Of a stretch of DNA of 51,673 nucleotides, positions 17,163 through 25,936 are shown in pieces. The notes below the pieces were generated by a model. It was not told where the DNA came from, did not search any database, and saw only the letters and a program-made list of their open reading frames with translations. How positions within the stretch are numbered: the first letter of the stretch is position 1; each line of letters starts with the position of its first letter. The position numbers and the translations under genes were made by a program. Origin of the DNA: an uncultured Eubacterium sp. (GTDB lineage Bacteria > Bacillota > Clostridia > Lachnospirales > Lachnospiraceae); contig CAJTZN010000026.1 of the NCBI GenBank assembly GCA_910584065.1, forward strand, positions 1 to 51,673, in the 5' to 3' direction.

Positions 17163-17190
17163 TTGACATCTTGGATATTTGTGGTAGAAT
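17163..17190 (+). promoter_or_regulatory. Promoter of metG
   Basis: TTGACA (17163-17168), 16-bp spacer, TAGAAT (17185-17190). It is divergent from the promoter at 17080-17109. Confidence 0.7.
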
Positions 17191-17220
17191 GTGTTATAAA
17201 GCATCATGCAATAAAATCAC

Positions 17221-17260
17221 GCGCTGTTTTTCACATCGCGATGCTGGAACAAAACAGCGC
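17221..17260 (+). promoter_or_regulatory. Inverted repeat in the metG leader
   Basis: GCGCTGTTTT (17221-17230) and AAAACAGCGC (17251-17260) are perfect 10-bp arms around a 20-nt loop, in the short 5'UTR, ending 17 nt before the metG ATG. It could be an RNA hairpin or an operator. No T-box sequence is present. Confidence 0.5.
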
Positions 17261-17276
17261 AGAAACGAGGGGAATC

Positions 17277-19235
17277 ATGTCAAAACCATATTACATTACG
17301 ACACCTATTTACTATCCATCCGGAAATCCGCATATCGGGCACTGCTATACGACCACGGCCTGCGATTCGATCGCCAGGTACCGCCGAATGCAGGGTTATA
17401 ATGTGATGTTTTTGACTGGCACGGACGAGCACGGCTTAAAGATCGAGCAGAAAGCGGCGGAGGCCGGCGTCACCCCGAAAGCATACGTGGACGACATCGT
17501 CGCGAAATTTAAAGAGCTGTGGTCCTACATGAACATCGATTATGACCGCTATATCCGCACGACGGATCCATACCATATCGAAACCGTTCAGAAAATATTT
17601 AAGGATCTGTATGACCGCGGCTATATCTATAAAGGGGAATACGAGGGAAAATATTGTACGCCCTGCGAGAGTTTCTGGACGCCGACGCAGTTAGTTGACG
17701 GCAAATGCCCGGATTGCGGGCGGGAAGTCGTGGACGCGAAGGAAGAAGCTTACTTCTTTAAACTGTCCGAATTTTCCGACCGTCTCGAGAAACTCCTTTT
17801 GGAAACGGATTACCTGCAGCCGAAAAACCGGGCGACCGAACTCGTCAATAACTTTATCAAGCCGGGACTGGAAGATCTCTGCGTTTCCCGGACGACGTTC
17901 AGCTGGGGAATCCCGGTATCGTTCGACGAAAAACACATTGTATATGTGTGGATCGACGCGCTGTCAAACTACATCAGCGCGCTCGGCTATGACAACGGCC
18001 AGTACAGCGATTATGAGATATTCTGGCCCGCCGATCTGCACATGGTAGCGAAGGATATCATGCGGTTCCACGCGATCATTTGGCCAGCTATCCTGATGGC
18101 GCTCGAACTGCCGCTCCCGAAACATTTGGCCGTACACGGCTGGATCACTTTCAACGGGCAGAAGATGAGCAAATCGCTGGGAAATGTCGTAGACCCGTAT
18201 ATTTTGGGCAAACGCTACGGCGCGGATTCCATCCGCTACCACATTTTGCGCGAGATGGCTCTCGGTTCCGACAGTTCGTTCTCGAACGAAGTCATGATCA
18301 ACCGCATCAATTCCGATCTGGCAAACGGGCTGGGAAATCTCGTGTCCCGTACGGTGGCCATGGCGGAGAAATATTTTGACGGCACGCTGCCGGCAGAACG
18401 GGAAGAAGAACCGATTGACCGCGAGCTGATCGATCTGGCGCTCTCGCTGCGCGACAAAGTCGATGAATACATTGACAAGACACAGTTAAACCTTGCGTTA
18501 GCGGAAATTTTCAAACTGATCGACCGGGCCAATAAGTACATCGACGAGACGACGCCGTGGATCCTCGGCAAGCAGGAAGATAAAAAAGCGAGGCTCGCCA
18601 GCGTTTTATACAACCTGCTGGAAAGTATCCGCATCGCCTCCGCCCTGCTGAGCCCGTTCATGCCGACGTCAATGCCGAAAGTCTGGGAACAGATCGGAGC
18701 TGCTGCCGAAGATGTCTGCTATGAAAACATCGCCAAATGGAACGTACTGAAAACGGATGTCACCGTCCACCGCGGAGAAGCGTTGTTCCCAAGAATCGAC
18801 CTTGATAAGGAAATTGAAGAGTTGAACAAGATCCTAGACAGCGCAAAACCTTCCGAGCCTGCAGACGAAGAAAAAGCAGACAAAGCGTTTGACGTGCCGC
18901 CGTTCCAAAACGAGATCGACATAGATACGTTTGATCAGGTTGATCTGCGTGTGGCAAAAGTGACAGCATGCGAAAAAGTAAAAAAATCGAAAAAATTGTT
19001 ATGTCTGCAGGTCGATGACGGCCGCGGACAGCGTCAGATCCTTTCCGGTATTGCCAAGTGGTATAAACCCGAAGATCTGACCGGCAAAAAGGTGCTGATC
19101 GCCGCCAATTTAAAACCGGTAAAAATGTGCGGTTTGGAAAGTAACGGCATGATACTGGCAACCGATCTGGCCGACGGAAATGTACAGGTCTGCTTTATGC
19201 CGGATCAATGTCCGTGCGGCGCCAGACTGAACTAA
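17277..19235 (+). CDS. metG: Methionine--tRNA ligase
   Basis: 652 residues from the ATG at 17277 (RBS GAGGGGA); the frame is open further upstream but that part overlaps the promoter and hairpin. It charges methionine to tRNA-Met. The HIGH-type motif PSGNPHIGHCY is near residue 12, the zinc knuckle CTPC…CPDCG near residues 127-144, and KMSKS at residues 296-300. The C-terminal 100 residues form the Trbp111/EMAP-type tRNA-binding domain (DLRVAKVTACEKV…LKPVKMCGLESNGMIL), joined by a Glu/Lys-rich linker. Confidence 0.97.
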   Translation: MSKPYYITTPIYYPSGNPHIGHCYTTTACDSIARYRRMQGYNVMFLTGTDEHGLKIEQKAAEAGVTPKAYVDDIVAKFKELWSYMNIDYDRYIRTTDPYHIETVQKIFKDLYDRGYIYKGEYEGKYCTPCESFWTPTQLVDGKCPDCGREVVDAKEEAYFFKLSEFSDRLEKLLLETDYLQPKNRATELVNNFIKPGLEDLCVSRTTFSWGIPVSFDEKHIVYVWIDALSNYISALGYDNGQYSDYEIFWPADLHMVAKDIMRFHAIIWPAILMALELPLPKHLAVHGWITFNGQKMSKSLGNVVDPYILGKRYGADSIRYHILREMALGSDSSFSNEVMINRINSDLANGLGNLVSRTVAMAEKYFDGTLPAEREEEPIDRELIDLALSLRDKVDEYIDKTQLNLALAEIFKLIDRANKYIDETTPWILGKQEDKKARLASVLYNLLESIRIASALLSPFMPTSMPKVWEQIGAAAEDVCYENIAKWNVLKTDVTVHRGEALFPRIDLDKEIEELNKILDSAKPSEPADEEKADKAFDVPPFQNEIDIDTFDQVDLRVAKVTACEKVKKSKKLLCLQVDDGRGQRQILSGIAKWYKPEDLTGKKVLIAANLKPVKMCGLESNGMILATDLADGNVQVCFMPDQCPCGARLN

Positions 19236-19552
19236 ATAAATCATGAAACATTAGAATAACAGGAGGTACGGGATGATTATTAAATAATTTATAACTCAAA
19301 AAACAAACAGGTTTTAACTATCCGCTTTTGTTTTGATGCGGTCTGTTTCGTTGTGAATTGTAGATTATTTATGGTCATCCGATCCCGGAATTACATTACG
19401 AACGCTTATATGCACCATCCAGCGTTCGGTTGGTGTACACAAGCTTGTATACGATCTGCCGGGGCCTCTCATTCACAACGGGCATGTCTGCATTCCGCGG
19501 GCATGTCCGTTCTTTCATGTCCCGCCGAACGGAAATAGAATGGAGGAATGTT
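19236..19552 (+). promoter_or_regulatory. Long structured leader of the ABC-F gene
   Basis: This 317-base gap holds a five-codon ORF with a strong RBS (19273-19287) and several inverted repeats. They are ACAAACAG/CTGTTTCGT (19303-19310, 19343-19351), CGAACGCT/AGCGTTCG (19399-19406, 19421-19428), the palindrome ACAAGCTTGT near 19439, and GCGGGCATG/CATGTCCCGC (19497-19505, 19516-19525), the last ending 17 nt before the AGGAGG-type RBS. ABC-F resistance genes are often controlled by ribosome-sensing attenuation in such leaders; no clear intrinsic terminator is seen here. Confidence 0.45.
19273..19287 (+). CDS. Candidate leader peptide MIIK
   Basis: ATG ATT ATT AAA TAA lies 6 nt after a perfect AGGAGG (19261-19266). 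It is in the leader between metG and the ABC-F gene, placed where attenuator peptides of ABC-F genes usually are. It could also be fortuitous. Confidence 0.35.
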   Translation: MIIK

Positions 19553-21076
19553 ATGCTGCAGGTCAAACATGTAACGTTAACGTATAAAAAGGATCTGAGG
19601 GAACTCGTTTCGGAGCTGTCCTTTGTTTTGAATAACGGGGATAAAGTCGCCCTCATTGGAGAAGAAGGAAACGGAAAATCCACTCTGCTCAAATGGATCT
19701 ACGATCACGCACTGGTGGACAGCTACATCGATTCGTCGGGGGAGATCATTCAAAATGACTGTATTCTCGGCTATCTGGCTCAGGAATTGTCCCCGGCGGA
19801 AAAAGAGCAGAGTATTTATGAATTTCTTAGCGAAGAACCGGGATTCTGGGAATGCTCACCGGGAGAACTAGCGCAGCTTTCCGCCAAACTTCATCTTCCG
19901 GTATCGCTGTTGTACGAACAACAAAAGATGGATACTTTGTCCGGCGGCGAAAAAGTGAAGATCAGTATGCTGCGTCTTCTCTGCCGCAAACCGGATGTGC
20001 TGCTTTTGGATGAGCCATCGAATGACATTGACATCCGTACGCTCGAATGGCTCGAACAGCTGATTTTGGAATGGAGCGGCCCCGTCCTCTTCATCTCCCA
20101 CGACGAAACGCTGTTAGAACACACGGCAAACCGGATCATCCATCTGGAGCAGATCCGGAAACGCCATCAAAGCCGGCACACCGTGGCCAATGTCGATTAC
20201 CGGACCTATGTGGAAGAGCGCGCGGGCGGACTTCGGAAACAGGAACAGCTCGCCCGCAAGGAGCGGAGCGAATACAAGAAACAGCAGGAAAAATTCCGCC
20301 GCATCGAACAGACCGTAGAACATCAGCAAAATGCGATCTCCAGGCAGGATCCGCACGGAGCCAGACTGCTGAAAAAGAAAATGCACGCGGTAAAGGCGAT
20401 GGAACGGCGGTTTGAAAAGGACTACGAATCCATGACGGAAATGCCGGATGTCGAGGAAGCTATTTTCATGAAGTTCCAGCAGATAAGCCCCCTCCCGCAC
20501 GGAAAAACGGTACTTGATCTCTCTCTTGCGCAGCTGTGCGCCGGAGACCGCGTCCTCGTGCAGGACATCCGTTTACGCGTTGTCGGCAGTGAAAAGATCT
20601 GCCTCATTGGGGATAATGGCGTGGGAAAGACGACGCTATTAAAGCAGATTGCCGAACAGTTATTAGCACGGCAGGACATAAAAGCAGCCTATATGCCGCA
20701 AAATTATGACGACCTTCTTCTCAGCGGCACGTCTGTGGAAAAGACACCCGTCGATTTTTTGATACAAACAGGAACAAAAGATGAAATGACGGAGATCCGC
20801 ACATTTTTGGGCAGCCTGAAATACACGGCTGAGGAAATGAGCCATTCCGTCCGCGAACTGTCGGGCGGGCAGAAGGCCAAACTCCTGCTGCTGAAAATCT
20901 GCATGAGCGATGCCAACGTACTCATCCTCGATGAACCGACCCGGAATTTCTCACCCCTGTCAAATCCCGTCATAAGAAGGATGCTGAAAGAGTACAAAGG
21001 CGCTATTATCAGCGCTTCGCATGACCGGAAATATATGGAAGAGGTGTGCGACAGGGTGTATGAGCTGCGTCGTTGA
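19553..21076 (+). CDS. ABC-F family ATPase, possible ribosome-protection protein
   Basis: 507 residues from the ATG at 19553 (RBS GGAGGA 19542-19547). Two ABC domains and no membrane segment: first Walker A GEEGNGKST, signature LSGGEKVKISM, LLLDEPSNDID; a charged linker (RLLKKKMHAVKAMERRFEKDYESM); second Walker A GDNGVGKTT, signature LSGGQKAKLLL, LDEPTRNFSPLSNPV. The NFSPLSNP variant in place of NHLD in the second half is, from memory, seen in Lsa-type ABC-F proteins. These act on the ribosome and can protect it from lincosamide, streptogramin A and pleuromutilin drugs. The drug spectrum cannot be read from the sequence. Confidence 0.85.
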   Translation: MLQVKHVTLTYKKDLRELVSELSFVLNNGDKVALIGEEGNGKSTLLKWIYDHALVDSYIDSSGEIIQNDCILGYLAQELSPAEKEQSIYEFLSEEPGFWECSPGELAQLSAKLHLPVSLLYEQQKMDTLSGGEKVKISMLRLLCRKPDVLLLDEPSNDIDIRTLEWLEQLILEWSGPVLFISHDETLLEHTANRIIHLEQIRKRHQSRHTVANVDYRTYVEERAGGLRKQEQLARKERSEYKKQQEKFRRIEQTVEHQQNAISRQDPHGARLLKKKMHAVKAMERRFEKDYESMTEMPDVEEAIFMKFQQISPLPHGKTVLDLSLAQLCAGDRVLVQDIRLRVVGSEKICLIGDNGVGKTTLLKQIAEQLLARQDIKAAYMPQNYDDLLLSGTSVEKTPVDFLIQTGTKDEMTEIRTFLGSLKYTAEEMSHSVRELSGGQKAKLLLLKICMSDANVLILDEPTRNFSPLSNPVIRRMLKEYKGAIISASHDRKYMEEVCDRVYELRR

Positions 21077-21087
21077 AGTTTACCTTC

Positions 21088-21142
21088 AATCAATCGTCCG
21101 TCTGGTCAAGATATGGGTACATTATCGCATTTGGCCGGACGG
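21088..21142. terminator. Inverted repeat between convergent ABC-F and PIN genes
   Basis: CGTCCG…GGTCA (from about 21090) can pair with TGGCCGGACG (about 21131-21141), with a 3-nt bulge. It lies between two converging genes; no strong T run is present. Confidence 0.35.
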
Positions 21143-21151
21143 GCCTCCATA

Positions 21152-21643
21152 TTACATTTCTTCCCCTGCTTGCTGAATACAAAACTCCATCAGTTTCTCC
21201 GAAATATAAATATGATTATCCATCATTTCCTGTATAATAGGTTTTAACTCATCTATATACCCTAGTTTCTTCGCCTTTATCAATACCCCAAGGGTCCCTG
21301 TCACCGGCAGGCCTAAATATTTCGCATGTTTTTTCGCATTCGCGTCATCTATAATGACAATATCCGCACTCTTTTCTTTTGCCAAAATCATTACTTCCAC
21401 TTCACCATCATGCAGTTGTGTCTTATACATTGATTTAGCCATCTCATTCCGGATTTTTTCGATATGAATCCAATCAAGAGAATTATCGACCTGCTTTTTA
21501 CAAACAGATTTCTGCTTCTCAGACAACTCCTGATACACCGCTTGGGGAATCAGTATCTCCCCATACATTTTTCTCAAAATATCAAGTTGCCTGACATGAG
21601 ACAACGCAATAAGCGGTGTCGTATTCACTATCACCTTACGCAT
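21152..21643 (-). CDS. PIN-domain protein (DUF3368-like), probable toxin
   Basis: 163 residues. The start VIVNTTPLIALSHVRQLDIL, LHDGEVEVMILAKE and IIDDANAKKHAKYLGLPVTGTLGVL follow the DUF3368 PIN pattern. The usual first catalytic Asp is Asn here (NTTP), a variant that also occurs in this family as far as remembered. Metal-dependent RNase activity is inferred. It overlaps the upstream UPF0175 gene by 8 nt, as in type II toxin-antitoxin pairs. Confidence 0.82.
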   Translation of the reverse strand: MRKVIVNTTPLIALSHVRQLDILRKMYGEILIPQAVYQELSEKQKSVCKKQVDNSLDWIHIEKIRNEMAKSMYKTQLHDGEVEVMILAKEKSADIVIIDDANAKKHAKYLGLPVTGTLGVLIKAKKLGYIDELKPIIQEMMDNHIYISEKLMEFCIQQAGEEM

Positions 21644-21890
21644 TGTCTATTTCCTCCAAAAAATCCTGTTCTCTGTCAAAAGAAAAAATGGATATAGAAT
21701 TCATGCCTAGATATTTGATAAAATCTTCTTTCGTCATGCCTGCTACATTTGCACAATAACCTAATGATACCCTTTTATTTTTATACAAATCAACGGCAAG
21801 TGTACATTTCATATATTTGACAAATTCACTCTTATCTTCATGTAAATCCAACAATATCTCCTCTGGAATATCAATTGATATAACACACAT
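21636..21890 (-). CDS. UPF0175 family protein, probable antitoxin
   Basis: 84 residues from the ATG at 21890. The GTG at 21899 abuts the GGGAGG (21900-21905), so the ATG 9 nt from it is preferred. IDIPEEILLDLHED…LAVDLYKNKRVSLGYCANVAGMTKEDFIKYLGMNSISIF is the UPF0175 pattern: a small HTH-like protein usually next to a DUF3368 PIN protein. It is the first gene of the pair. Confidence 0.82.
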   Translation of the reverse strand: MCVISIDIPEEILLDLHEDKSEFVKYMKCTLAVDLYKNKRVSLGYCANVAGMTKEDFIKYLGMNSISIFSFDREQDFLEEIDNA

Positions 21891-21913
21891 GTGATTCACC
21901 TCCCATTACTTGT

Positions 21914-21942
21914 ATTATATACCCCACACCTCTCCCTTACAA
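21914..21942 (-). promoter_or_regulatory. Promoter of the UPF0175/PIN pair
   Basis: On the (-) strand TTGTAA (21937-21942), 17 bp, TATAAT (21914-21919); the -10 is 24 bp from the ATG. Confidence 0.65.
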
Positions 21943-22105
21943 CATATTTTTTCTCAATCACTTCAATCTATACCGAGCACACATAAAATAAACTTTAAAT
22001 TATACCTTTAGGAAACCGCAAAAATATGTTACAATAGACAAGACGAAAGGGGCGCAGGCATTGCGAATAGGATATAGCAAAAAAGTAACAGAAAGGGAAC
22101 GAAGC

Positions 22106-22804
22106 ATGAGTGAAAACATACTGATCGTAGACGACGAGCCGGAAATCGCAGACCTTGTCGCCGTGTACCTGCAAAATGAAAATTACAACGTGTTCAAATT
22201 CTACAACGGAACCGATGCGCTCGCCTGTATCGAAAAAGAAAAGCTGGATCTGGCTATTCTGGATGTGATGCTGCCCGACGTGAACGGACTGCAGATCTGT
22301 CAGGCGATCCGCCGGAAATTCAACTACCCTGTCATCATGCTGACCGCGAAAAGCGAGGAGATTGACAAGATCAACGGGCTGACTCTCGGCGCAGATGATT
22401 ACATGACCAAACCGTTCCTGCCACTCGAGCTGGTAGCCCGCGTGAAGGCACAGCTGCGGCGGTATAAGCGTTACAACACCAGCGTTTCCCCGGAGGACAG
22501 TGACATCCTGATCCATTCCGGTCTCGTACTGAATATCAAGACACACGAGTGCACGCTGAATGAAAAACCCCTTTCCCTGACGCCGACCGAATTCTCGATC
22601 CTGCGCATCCTCTGTCAGGAAAAAGGGAACGTCGTGAGTTCGGAGGAGTTATTTCACCAGATCTGGGGGGACGAGTACTACAGCAAAAATAATAACACCA
22701 TCACCGTCCACATCCGGCATCTGCGCGAAAAGATGGGGGACTCGTTTGATGAACCAAAATATATAAAAACCGTATGGGGGGTTGGCTACAAAATTGAAAA
22801 ATAG
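22106..22804 (+). CDS. VanR-type OmpR-family response regulator
   Basis: 232 residues from the ATG at 22106. The receiver domain has the acidic pair DD9-10, phospho-acceptor Asp53 (LAILDVMLPD) and Lys near 102 (MTKPF); the C-terminal winged helix ends IRHLREKMGDSFDEPKYIKTVWGVGYKIEK. Its length and many stretches (VVSSEELFHQIWGDEYYSKNNNTITVHIRH) closely resemble VanR of vancomycin-resistance operons. It overlaps the kinase gene by 23 nt. No vanH/A/X or vanG-type genes follow, so the target is unknown. A possible -10 (TACAAT, 22030-22035) lies upstream. Confidence 0.93.
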   Translation: MSENILIVDDEPEIADLVAVYLQNENYNVFKFYNGTDALACIEKEKLDLAILDVMLPDVNGLQICQAIRRKFNYPVIMLTAKSEEIDKINGLTLGADDYMTKPFLPLELVARVKAQLRRYKRYNTSVSPEDSDILIHSGLVLNIKTHECTLNEKPLSLTPTEFSILRILCQEKGNVVSSEELFHQIWGDEYYSKNNNTITVHIRHLREKMGDSFDEPKYIKTVWGVGYKIEK

Positions 22805-23813
22805 AACGAAAAAAATCAGCATCACCTTAGCCATAATATCGGTCGCGCTGCTGCTCTGTATGGGAATCGTGTATCTGTTCGACGTCGTATTGAACGGCAC
22901 ATTTCTCGAATGGTTTGATTCCCATTTCATCACACATCTTGAATATTATAATGCGGATGCCGGCATAATGGAAGACATACCGTACATGAGCCGGGGATCC
23001 GTAAAAAATCTCATGATGCAGCTTTTGGTATTCGGCGTTATCATCTTTATCCTGCTCGTTCTCATTTTCGCGCATTTTTACGGCAGGCATGTGCGGGCCA
23101 CCATCGCCCGGAGCCAACAGCTCCTTCAGGCGGAGACCGAGCGCAAAAATGACATGATCGCCTATCTCGCGCACGACTTAAAGACGCCGCTCACATCGGT
23201 CGTCGGCTATCTGAGCCTGTTGGATGAGGCATCCGATATGCCCGCCGCGCAGCGGGCCAAATACATCCATATCTCGCTGGAAAAAGCGCTGCGGCTCGAA
23301 AAACTGATCAACGAATTTTTCGAGATCACCCGCTACAACTTCAATGAAATCGTGCTTGAAAAGGAGACGACTGACCTCCACTATATGCTCGTTCAAATGT
23401 CCGATGAATTTTATCCAGTCCTGAAAGAACACGGCAATACGATCCAGCTAACCTGTAACGAAAACGTAACGGTATACGCCGACGCGGCAAAGCTGGCGCG
23501 CGTGTTTAATAACATTTTGAAAAACGCGATCGCCTACAGCGACCCCGGCACTCCCATCCTCATAAAAGCGGAACAGACCGGGCGCGACGTCCGTCTCTCG
23601 TTCCAAAACAGCGGAAAGACCATCCCACAGCAGAAACTCGAGCGCATCTTTGAAAAGTTCTTCCGGCTGGACGACGCCCGGGCTTCCAACACAGGCGGCG
23701 CCGGACTTGGTCTGGCGATCGCGAAAGAAATCGTGACGCAGCACGGCGGAACGATCTCGGCAGAGAGCGAGAACGGCCTCACCACATTTTATGTAACACT
23801 GCCGCAGCCATAA
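22782..23813 (+). CDS. VanS-type sensor histidine kinase
   Basis: 343 residues from a TTG start at 22782, directly after a GGGGGG purine run and overlapping the regulator gene. Two membrane segments (about 12-32 and 80-100) flank a short external loop of about 47 residues. The H-box is AHDLKTPLTSVVGYLSLLDEA with His131. The ATP-binding part shows ARVFNNILKNAIAYS (N box), FFRLDDARASNTGGAGLGLAIAKEI (F and G boxes). The protein is a close match in layout to VanS. It ends 35 nt inside the convergent DUF1294 gene. Confidence 0.92.
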   Translation: MATKLKNRTKKISITLAIISVALLLCMGIVYLFDVVLNGTFLEWFDSHFITHLEYYNADAGIMEDIPYMSRGSVKNLMMQLLVFGVIIFILLVLIFAHFYGRHVRATIARSQQLLQAETERKNDMIAYLAHDLKTPLTSVVGYLSLLDEASDMPAAQRAKYIHISLEKALRLEKLINEFFEITRYNFNEIVLEKETTDLHYMLVQMSDEFYPVLKEHGNTIQLTCNENVTVYADAAKLARVFNNILKNAIAYSDPGTPILIKAEQTGRDVRLSFQNSGKTIPQQKLERIFEKFFRLDDARASNTGGAGLGLAIAKEIVTQHGGTISAESENGLTTFYVTLPQP

Positions 23814-24048
23814 CGATCTGTAAAACGAGAATGGCGGGCATTCCCCACACAAAATACCAGTGTTTCGTCTTGTGGCGGAACACGCGCATCCCCACGATAC
23901 TTCCGATGCTCCCGCCGAGAAGCGCCACCAGAAACAACCGCGCCTCGGGAACGCGCCACTCATGCCTTTTCGCCCGCCGCTTATCCATCCCCATCAGACA
24001 GAAGCCGCCAAGATTCACCAGCACGATATAAAACAAGATCCACTCCAC
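23779..24048 (-). CDS. DUF1294 membrane protein
   Basis: About 89 residues from a GTG at 24048, one base after the stop of the preceding gene; GGGAAGGAGA lies inside that gene's end. A longer upstream frame exists but is overlapped by that gene. The pattern NLGGFCLMGMDKRRAKRHEWRVPEARLFLVALLGGSIGSIVGMRVFRHKTKHWYF is typical of DUF1294, a small protein with about three membrane helices and unknown role. Its 3' end overlaps the vanS-like gene on the opposite strand. Confidence 0.85.
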   Translation of the reverse strand: MEWILFYIVLVNLGGFCLMGMDKRRAKRHEWRVPEARLFLVALLGGSIGSIVGMRVFRHKTKHWYFVWGMPAILVLQIVMAAAVLHKMW

Positions 24049-24049
24049 T

Positions 24050-25936
24050 TCATTCTCCTTCCCAGACAGTCTCCTCATACCAGGTCCTGCCCAATCGTAA
24101 ACGTTCCTTCGTTTTATCCCACACAATGTCCTGCTTCAGCATTCCCACCTCGTCCCCCGCATTGTTCGCGTAAATATGGAAAACAACCGTCAATTTGGAG
24201 CCCGTCCATTCCACCGACACATAAGACAGATCCATAATCGCATGTTTCCCCTGCTTTGCAAAATAGTCGGAAAGTTTCGGTTGATCTGAAAAGTCCAGCT
24301 TTTTCTGAAAACCGGTAGAAGGCACCTTTAAGAGAGCCGTCTGGTCGTCGTTGACCTTGATCTCGAAAAATTGACCTTCGCTCAAGCGTCTCATACCTTT
24401 GGGCTGGGCCAGTACGCTCCACTTCCCCTTGCTGTCCCGTTTCAGAATGCGAAACTCCGCCAGTGTCCGGTATTCATTGAGCAAGACGAGTATTTCCTTC
24501 GTCCCGTCTCCGTCAAAATCCGGCTCGGCAACCAGTTCACTGTGTGCCAGATCATGATACCACAAATCTTTGGAATTGCCCAGACTTATTTTTTTCTCGA
24601 GTTTGTTTTCATTAATGATAACATACGGTTTTGAGGCATCCTTTCGGGAACATAAAAGAGCGATACATGTCTGACCATTCCCCAGTTTCAGTGTCGGCTG
24701 CAACCAGCACGTAACCTCCTTATCCACCTTGGTCGTTATGCTCAGATCCTCATCATCCATATTCCCGCCGCTCGTCCTGTCACGGTCTGTCAGACTCCCA
24801 TCCGCGGAATCACTTGTGATGACGTTATCGTCCCCCGATGAATTTTCCTCTGCTTTCTCTCGTCCCGTGCCTTTTCCGTCTGCCGCTTTTCCCTGTTCCT
24901 TTTTCCCGCCTTTTTCTCCTTGATCGATCCCTTCCACCGGCTTGCTGCTGTCAGATACAGTCCCTGTTGCTTCTGCCATCCTGTGCATTTCCTCCTGTAC
25001 ATCTTCTGGTATTTTTACACACACATCCGACACGCCCGGATAGATCACGTATCCGCCCCGCATGAAAAAGAGCGGGATGACAACGCGGTTATTCAGATGA
25101 ACGAAGAAAACAAATTCCAAATCTTCCGAAACGTCCGTTGTGACCGACAAGCTATCGCGGAGCAGGATCTCTCCGTTGCACAGCAGCTCGATCAGTTCGG
25201 ATACCTTATTTTCACAAGAAGCATCCAACTGTTTCTTTTCCTTCCCATTTCCCATATACCAGTCGTGTCCGTCCTCATATTCCACTGATTCATAGTTTTC
25301 CGCCAAATGAAGCCTATCCTCGTACAGATCGGAACCGTCTTCTAATGTAATCCCATTATTTTTTATAAGAAGTTCTGCGCGGCTGTCATTTTCGTTTTGC
25401 TTTAGCGCCACAGCAAAGGAATCATCCAACCCCTCCACGGAATACAACCTTCCCGTCGCACCGCCGGCAAAATCAACATATCCGTCATCTTCTGTCCACC
25501 CATCGATCATTCCTGTCGCATCACCCAGATAGGTGTCAAGACGCAAATCCTCCTGAACAACACTGGCACTCACATCCGCTAAATAAACGCTGCCCTTGTA
25601 AATAACAAATGGAATCGCCAGTCCCCGTTCTGAACCACTGCTATTTAAGTCAACTTCCATTTCGGGTATGGTTACACCTTTTTGCGGCGGATCCGTTTCA
25701 CGTACTGCCACCTTACCCCCGCCACTTCGTCCTCCGTCTTCCGTAAACATCGGCAGATCCCACAAAAACAACATCGCGGTGACCACGCACAGACACGCAG
25801 CGGCGACGGCGATCCAGCGCTTTCTCTGCACGATGCTGACACGTTCTCGTTCCAACCCGATGACTGCTTCTTCTATATATTCATCGCTGATCTCTCCAAG
25901 TATTTCCGCGATCAGCTCTTTCTTTTCTTCTTTCAT
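24050..25936 (-). CDS. Large single-pass membrane protein, probable regulator of the adjacent ECF sigma factor
   Basis: 628 residues. A cytoplasmic N-terminus of about 40 residues (EILGEISDEYIEEAVIGLER) is followed by one membrane helix (WIAVAAACLCVVTAMLFLW) and a long external part. The latter has a polar Ser/Gly/Glu/Lys-rich linker near residue 330-390 and a repeat with DFDGDGTKEILVLLNEY, an FG-GAP/VCBS-type calcium-loop motif. Its start overlaps the ECF sigma gene by 4 nt, the layout of sigma/anti-sigma pairs. Anti-sigma function is inferred from position and topology; no known anti-sigma domain is recognised. Confidence 0.65.
   Translation of the reverse strand: MKEEKKELIAEILGEISDEYIEEAVIGLERERVSIVQRKRWIAVAAACLCVVTAMLFLWDLPMFTEDGGRSGGGKVAVRETDPPQKGVTIPEMEVDLNSSGSERGLAIPFVIYKGSVYLADVSASVVQEDLRLDTYLGDATGMIDGWTEDDGYVDFAGGATGRLYSVEGLDDSFAVALKQNENDSRAELLIKNNGITLEDGSDLYEDRLHLAENYESVEYEDGHDWYMGNGKEKKQLDASCENKVSELIELLCNGEILLRDSLSVTTDVSEDLEFVFFVHLNNRVVIPLFFMRGGYVIYPGVSDVCVKIPEDVQEEMHRMAEATGTVSDSSKPVEGIDQGEKGGKKEQGKAADGKGTGREKAEENSSGDDNVITSDSADGSLTDRDRTSGGNMDDEDLSITTKVDKEVTCWLQPTLKLGNGQTCIALLCSRKDASKPYVIINENKLEKKISLGNSKDLWYHDLAHSELVAEPDFDGDGTKEILVLLNEYRTLAEFRILKRDSKGKWSVLAQPKGMRRLSEGQFFEIKVNDDQTALLKVPSTGFQKKLDFSDQPKLSDYFAKQGKHAIMDLSYVSVEWTGSKLTVVFHIYANNAGDEVGMLKQDIVWDKTKERLRLGRTWYEETVWEGE

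Noticed and set aside
17151..17276. N-terminal extension of MetG
   Set aside because: Contains the promoter and inverted repeat; the accepted start has an RBS and the family's usual N-terminus.
22106..23813. Vancomycin-resistance operon
   Set aside because: Only the regulator and sensor are present; no ligase, dehydrogenase or dipeptidase genes follow.
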